From assembly GCF_002099425.1 (NCBI RefSeq), contig NW_018343973.1, positions 8,802,501 to 8,866,500 on the forward strand: a DNA stretch of 64,000 bases. The letters run 5' to 3'. The notes under the pieces were generated by a model that was given only the letters and a program-made list of their open reading frames with translations, made no database searches and was not told the DNA's origin. Made by a program: the position numbers and the translations under genes. Shown here one piece after another: positions 59,955-64,000 of this stretch (the stretch's first letter is position 1; every line of letters starts with the position of its first letter). The DNA is from Phascolarctos cinereus (Eukaryota; Chordata; Mammalia; Diprotodontia; Phascolarctidae).

Positions 59955-60200
59955 ATATTTTCTTTCTGCCATTTACTACTTGCCTGACCTTGAGCCATTT
60001 AAGCCATTTCCCTGGCTATCAATTCAGTTATCTCCAGTGTGAGATGGGAGGGACAAGATGGATTCGAAAATCTCTTTTAATTTTTAGTCAGTAATCCTAT
60101 GATTTAGCCTCTAATTCCTGCTCTGTGGCCTTGAGTATGCTCAAAAAAATTCTCTTGATCTTTTTCTCTTCATCAATAAAGTCATAAGAAGATAAGTGCA
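59955..60200 (+). mobile_element. MIR-type fragments, two in tandem
   Basis: CATTTACTACTTGCCTGACC and TTATCTCCAGTGTGAGATGG, then TTCCTGCTCTGTGGCCTTGA with TCTCTTCATCAATAAAGTCA. Confidence 0.55.
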
Positions 60201-60258
60201 CTGTTAGATACATTTAGTCTTTAAAAACCTATTATAAAATTATGGCTAATAATAGCTA

Positions 60259-60259
<1 letters not shown>

Positions 60260-60311
<52 letters not shown>

Positions 60312-60318
60312 CAGATAA
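60260..60318. repeat. (TAGA)n microsatellite
   Basis: About fourteen tetranucleotide units. Confidence 0.95.
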
Positions 60319-60792
60319 AGAGAGGGGAGAGAGGTAGTCTAAGTACAATGCTGTTAGAAGTATTGCATCATTTTTCTTTAGCTTGTGTTTTCAGTTCATT
60401 TTGCTTCTAAACATCTTGGCAGAAATGCTTTCGTTGCTAGGAAAATAAGAACTAATGTACTTTACATATAGGGTGAAATTGGAGCTCTTTGTCTTTTACT
60501 GAAAGGCAGTAACAATTTTAAGAAACTGTGCAGGCCTGATTTCAAACCAATAGATTTTAGTGGATAGGAGAAGAGAAAACATAATCTAATCAATTAATTA
60601 ATTAATTAATTAATTTTGGTTTATTTGATTCATAAGCCCTGACAATTAAGGGGAAGGGAGTGGGCTGGACAAATGCAGCTGTGTTAGTTTACTCACTGCT
60701 ATGTATTGTATGTACTTGTATGTTACTCAGCATTTAACTAAGAGAGGCTTGCTTCCTAGTGGAAATCAAGACTTCAGAGGAGCTTTTGAGGA
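60319..60792. other. Unassigned; (AATT)n short array
   Basis: 60589-60615 is about seven AATT units. Nothing else is recognised. Confidence 0.5.
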
Positions 60793-61033
60793 CAGCTATA
60801 GTGAATAAAGTTCTAGGCATGGAGTCAGGAAGACTCATCTTTCTGAGTTCAAATCTGGCCTCAGAAACTTATTAGCTGTGTGACCCTGGACAAGTCACTT
60901 CAACCTGTTTGCCTCAGCTTCCCCATCTGTAAAAGAAGCTTGAGAAGAAAATGGCAAAGTATTCTAGTATCTTTGCAAAGAAGACCTGAAAAGGGTTCAC
61001 AAGAAGTCAGATACCACTGAAATAACTGAGCAA
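60793..61033 (+). mobile_element. MAR1-type SINE
   Basis: CATGGAGTCAGGAAGACTCA, AGCTGTGTGACCCTGGACAA, GCTTCCCCATCTGTAAAAGA and a TAACTGAGCAATGATAA tail. Confidence 0.9.
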
Positions 61034-61834
61034 TGATAAAAACAGAAGAGCTTTTACCAACCTTTCCTTTTCCAACAATGGGGAAAGCACTTCTGAGTCA
61101 AAACTTCTAAGAAATAGTGTGGAGAGAGGGAGTCCAATTTTAGAAAAGGGACCTGATTGTTCCTATGGATATGCATAGGTTTTCTTGATGCTCATTCAAA
61201 GTTTTTGGAAGAATAAGTTTCTCAAAAACAGTTACAAATTCACTCATTTTGTTTTAACCCTGCTTTTCAAAGTGACCCACAACCATGGCTTTAACAAAAG
61301 CACTAGTGATGTGTCAAACTTTCTACCAGAATAATGACTATAATATCCACTACACACTTAGGATGGAAATTTCAAGGAAGTTAAATATAAATATATTAAG
61401 GGAGACTCACTTATCAAAGAACATAACTGTATAATGGCAAAGTAAGTGAGGACATCTGAAACAAATCCAGTAGGATAATCATTCCTACATTGAATAATGG
61501 GCTGCAGGTGAAGCAATGCAGGGGAAAAAAAAAATCTGTCTTCTGGCCAAAGTGGTGGCATGTTATTCTTTTTGCTTATGCCAAGTATTATAGTTTGATG
61601 AAGATAAAATGATTATAAATGTCTCAGGTAGTGCAGCTTGTCTATAGAATTCTCACAAGTTTTCTTAATTAAAATATGGGTAGAACAAAGCCAGGACTTG
61701 CTTAGTCAACCTTGAGAAATTACTGCATAAGAGCTAAGGGCAGATAAAGAGCTACTTGGAATCTGTAAGAGTTTTCAAGATTCAGTTCTGCCCCAAATCA
61801 CTCCAAAAGACTTTCATCAGCTAGAAGCAACAAG
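61034..61834. other. No gene seen
   Basis: Unassigned sequence without known repeats. Confidence 0.45.
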
Positions 61835-62045
61835 GTGCCAAAATTGATAGAATTCTGCATTTGCAGTCTGGAGGATATGAGTTTGAATTCTAACTTAGTT
61901 ACCTCGTAGTTCAATGACCTTGACCAAGTCATTTAATCTCTTTCAGTCTCATTTTCCCTATTTATAAAATGGAGAGAATAATAACACTTTCCTCACAGTG
62001 TTCTTATGAGCATTAAATAAAGTGACATATAAAAAACACACTGAA
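61835..62045 (+). mobile_element. MIR-type SINE
   Basis: CTGGAGGATATGAGTTTGAA, TTGACCAAGTCATTTAATCT, TTTATAAAATGGAGAGAATA and CTCACAGTGTTCTTATGAGC. Confidence 0.8.
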
Positions 62046-62659
62046 AAATACACAGGTTAGTTGCTATTTTTAATTATTATCACCATTGTAATCATAAGAT
62101 ACCATTGTATCAATTTCAAAACTATAAATACGGATAAAGAATTTTAAAAGATTATTGAGAATTATACCTACATCCAGGCATAAATGCATTTGCAAAGTGT
62201 GTCTAGGCACACCAAAATGTGTAGAAAAAATATATAATGCTTCATGTCTCATTTTTAAGTTGGTGTTTTTAAAGATAGGTTGGTAATTTAAAATATATAT
62301 ATATATATATATATATGCATATATATACATATTAGTTTCATTAATTTGTTCAATCGACAAAAATGATGTCTTCTATGATTGAGTTTTCAATAAATATCCA
62401 CCTTAAAAATTTCCTGCTATATATGTACATGTTTATGATACATGGAATCATAGACTTGGAAAATTAGGTTCAATACATAAATAATGACAACATTGAAAGA
62501 ATGTCATATTTGCCATAGAGGACCTGGGTTCCAACCACAATTTTGTCAGCGACTTAGCTGGTTACTCAAATATTTAAATATAGAATCTAGATTATTCATA
62601 TTTGAGCTTTGTCCAGTTTCAGAAACATGGTGATAATTTTTTAATCACTAGATATCTGA

Positions 62660-62694
<35 letters not shown>

Positions 62695-62879
62695 TATACA
62701 TGACACACTTTAAAGTTTAATCTGAATTAGGAACACTTCTTTTCTATCAATTTCCTAAGTCTACACCATCAATAAAACACTAAATCAAGCCCTGATTTGC
62801 TTGTTTCCAAGGGGTAAACATTCACATTGAAAATTAAGTAATAGGCTCTCCAAAGTTGATAAGAGCTGGTTCCAGCAAA
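62046..62879. other. Unassigned with TA and CA microsatellites
   Basis: (TA)n at about 62291-62330 and (CA)n at 62662-62690. Faint MIR3-like text lies near 62450-62560. The stretch 62720-62860 is repeat-free. Confidence 0.45.
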
Positions 62880-63015
62880 CCCCTGTAGGACAAATGTCAG
62901 ATCTGAGTTATTTCACCTATTTGATGTTGGGGAAATCATACCACTGCTTAGGTAAAAAATAAGGAAATTAGGCTAGAGGGCCTTCAAGGTCCCTTCTTGT
63001 ACTGAATAGATGATT
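62880..63015 (+). mobile_element. MIR-type SINE fragment
   Basis: TATTTGATGTTGGGGAAATC, AAATAAGGAAATTAGGCTAG and AGGGCCTTCAAGGTCCCTTC. Confidence 0.65.
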
Positions 63016-64000
63016 ATGTGACAATTATTTAAATCTCACAAACCGTCAGTATCTTGGAATTAAAGAGTCTTCTCCACTTTTTCCTTTCTTCTTTCCAAAG
63101 AGACTATAAATAATACATGATTAGACTTTTTGGAGCTGTTACTGCATCTCCATTCTTTACATCATCACTTATCAAAAATACCTCCCAACAAAGGATCACA
63201 GCAGTGCAGATTTTCTGAGATTATTATTATTTCCCTGAGTCTGGATAGGAATAATCCATGGGGAAAAATCTATCCTCATTTTATTGAAAGCAATCAGGGA
63301 GGGAGATTCTATAGGCCCCTATGAGCACTCATTATATTGTGCACTAAGATTTCTATTATGAAAATTGAGAACCACAGAATCATGCAGAATCTCCATCAGA
63401 AAGGAACCTAGAAGTGAATCAAACAATACTCACTCAAAAAAAATTCATGGAATAAAGATGCTAAGCACCATTTTACAGTTATTTTAATGGTGTTACAAAA
63501 GCAATCATTAATTACTATTTTAGATAGTGAGGTTCATGCATACCTGATAGCATTAAGTTTTTATCCAAAATTATTATTTCTCTCACACAACACCCATATG
63601 AACGAGGACATTACTGGGTAGCCATTATGTTTATATCTGAATGGCTGAAGTCAGAGCCTCAATGAAGCAGTATTCTGAAATAAGCTAAGTTTACCTTTGA
63701 AGTCTCGAGGTCCTCCACTCAATGTTCTTCTCAACCCCTGTGCTATTATTGGACTGATGAAAACTAGATTCCTCATTTCTTTTATATATGTCATGACCCC
63801 TATTTTTTCTCCTCCTGATCTTCTATTCTCATAATACTTACTGTAATAGTATTACAGCATGAAGAGCTCTAAAAAATTCAAGGAAATTCAAGTCTTATGT
63901 TAAAGGAATGAAACTCTAGCAAGAAAATATCTGGTTTCACCTGAAAGGCAGAAAAGATATTTGGTAAGAACAAGGATAAAAGTAGTGGAGAGAAGGCCTT
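63016..64000. other. Mostly unassigned to window end
   Basis: A weak MIR3-like piece at about 63365-63430 (ACCACAGAATCATGCAGAAT). No gene is recognised. Confidence 0.45.

Noticed and set aside
2732-61033. tRNA-like heads of SINEs as tRNA genes
   Set aside because: They are joined to SINE bodies and tails and do not keep a full tRNA fold.
841-62690. Tandem repeats as a CRISPR array
   Set aside because: All arrays are short-period microsatellites without repeat-spacer structure, in a mammalian genome.

Overview
This window is repeat-rich, AT-rich mammalian nuclear DNA, almost certainly from a marsupial. The support is (i) many tRNA-derived SINEs of the metatherian kind, with a head like GGCAGCTAGGTGGTGCAGTGG and either an RTE/BovB-like tail (MAR1 type) or a short A-rich tail; (ii) L1 and half-L1 (HAL1) elements of a metatherian type; and (iii) a background of old MIR/THER1, L2 and L3-like copies. 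The species cannot be told from the sequence. I find no host protein-coding gene, no tRNA or rRNA gene, no CRISPR array and nothing bacterial. Every longer reading frame lies in a LINE, an LTR or simple repeat, or has no recognisable homology. The window reads as intergenic or deep intronic sequence.

Layout. 1-1530: two retroviral solo-LTR-like fossils. 2.7-5.9 kb: old SINEs. 7.1-9.2 kb: minus-strand HAL1/L1 piece with a long (TATC)n array. 10.0-18.7 kb: nested complex in which a plus-strand 5'-truncated L1 carries a minus-strand L1 3' fragment, itself split by a minus-strand HAL1. 19.6-20.0 kb: degenerate tandem repeat followed by (GA)n. 23.2-24.8 kb: two direct copies of an unclassified ~215-bp unit. 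26.9-27.8 kb: an L2 split by an LTR. 33.1-37.2 kb: a MAR1 SINE split by a ~4.07-kb plus-strand HAL1+repeat+L1-3' composite with target duplications at its outer ends. 39.3-42.2 kb: HAL1 with a perfect 18-bp target duplication. 43.1-43.7 kb: minus-strand copy of the 27-kb LTR family. 44.2-45.8 kb: old L1. 45.9-48.8 kb: inverted duplication that includes a hAT end with a SINE inside. 52.9-57.0 kb: hAT element split by a rearranged L1 which itself holds a SINE. 57-64 kb: sparse MIR/L2/MAR1 copies and microsatellites.

The main story is retrotransposon biology. Three near-complete half-L1 elements (5' UTR, ORF1 and 3' UTR, no ORF2) lie within 31 kb, beside L1s that do or did carry ORF2. HAL1s are known in mammals and are thought to use L1 ORF2 protein in trans. 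Their ORF1 coiled coil here is built from three tandem 21-residue units. I did not find a convincing new biological system. The best leads are the inverted duplication at 45.9/48.8 kb, the composite HAL1 insertion at 33-37 kb, the unclassified ~215-bp direct pair, and a few repeat-free stretches that could be conserved non-coding DNA. All identities and boundaries were judged by eye, without database searches.
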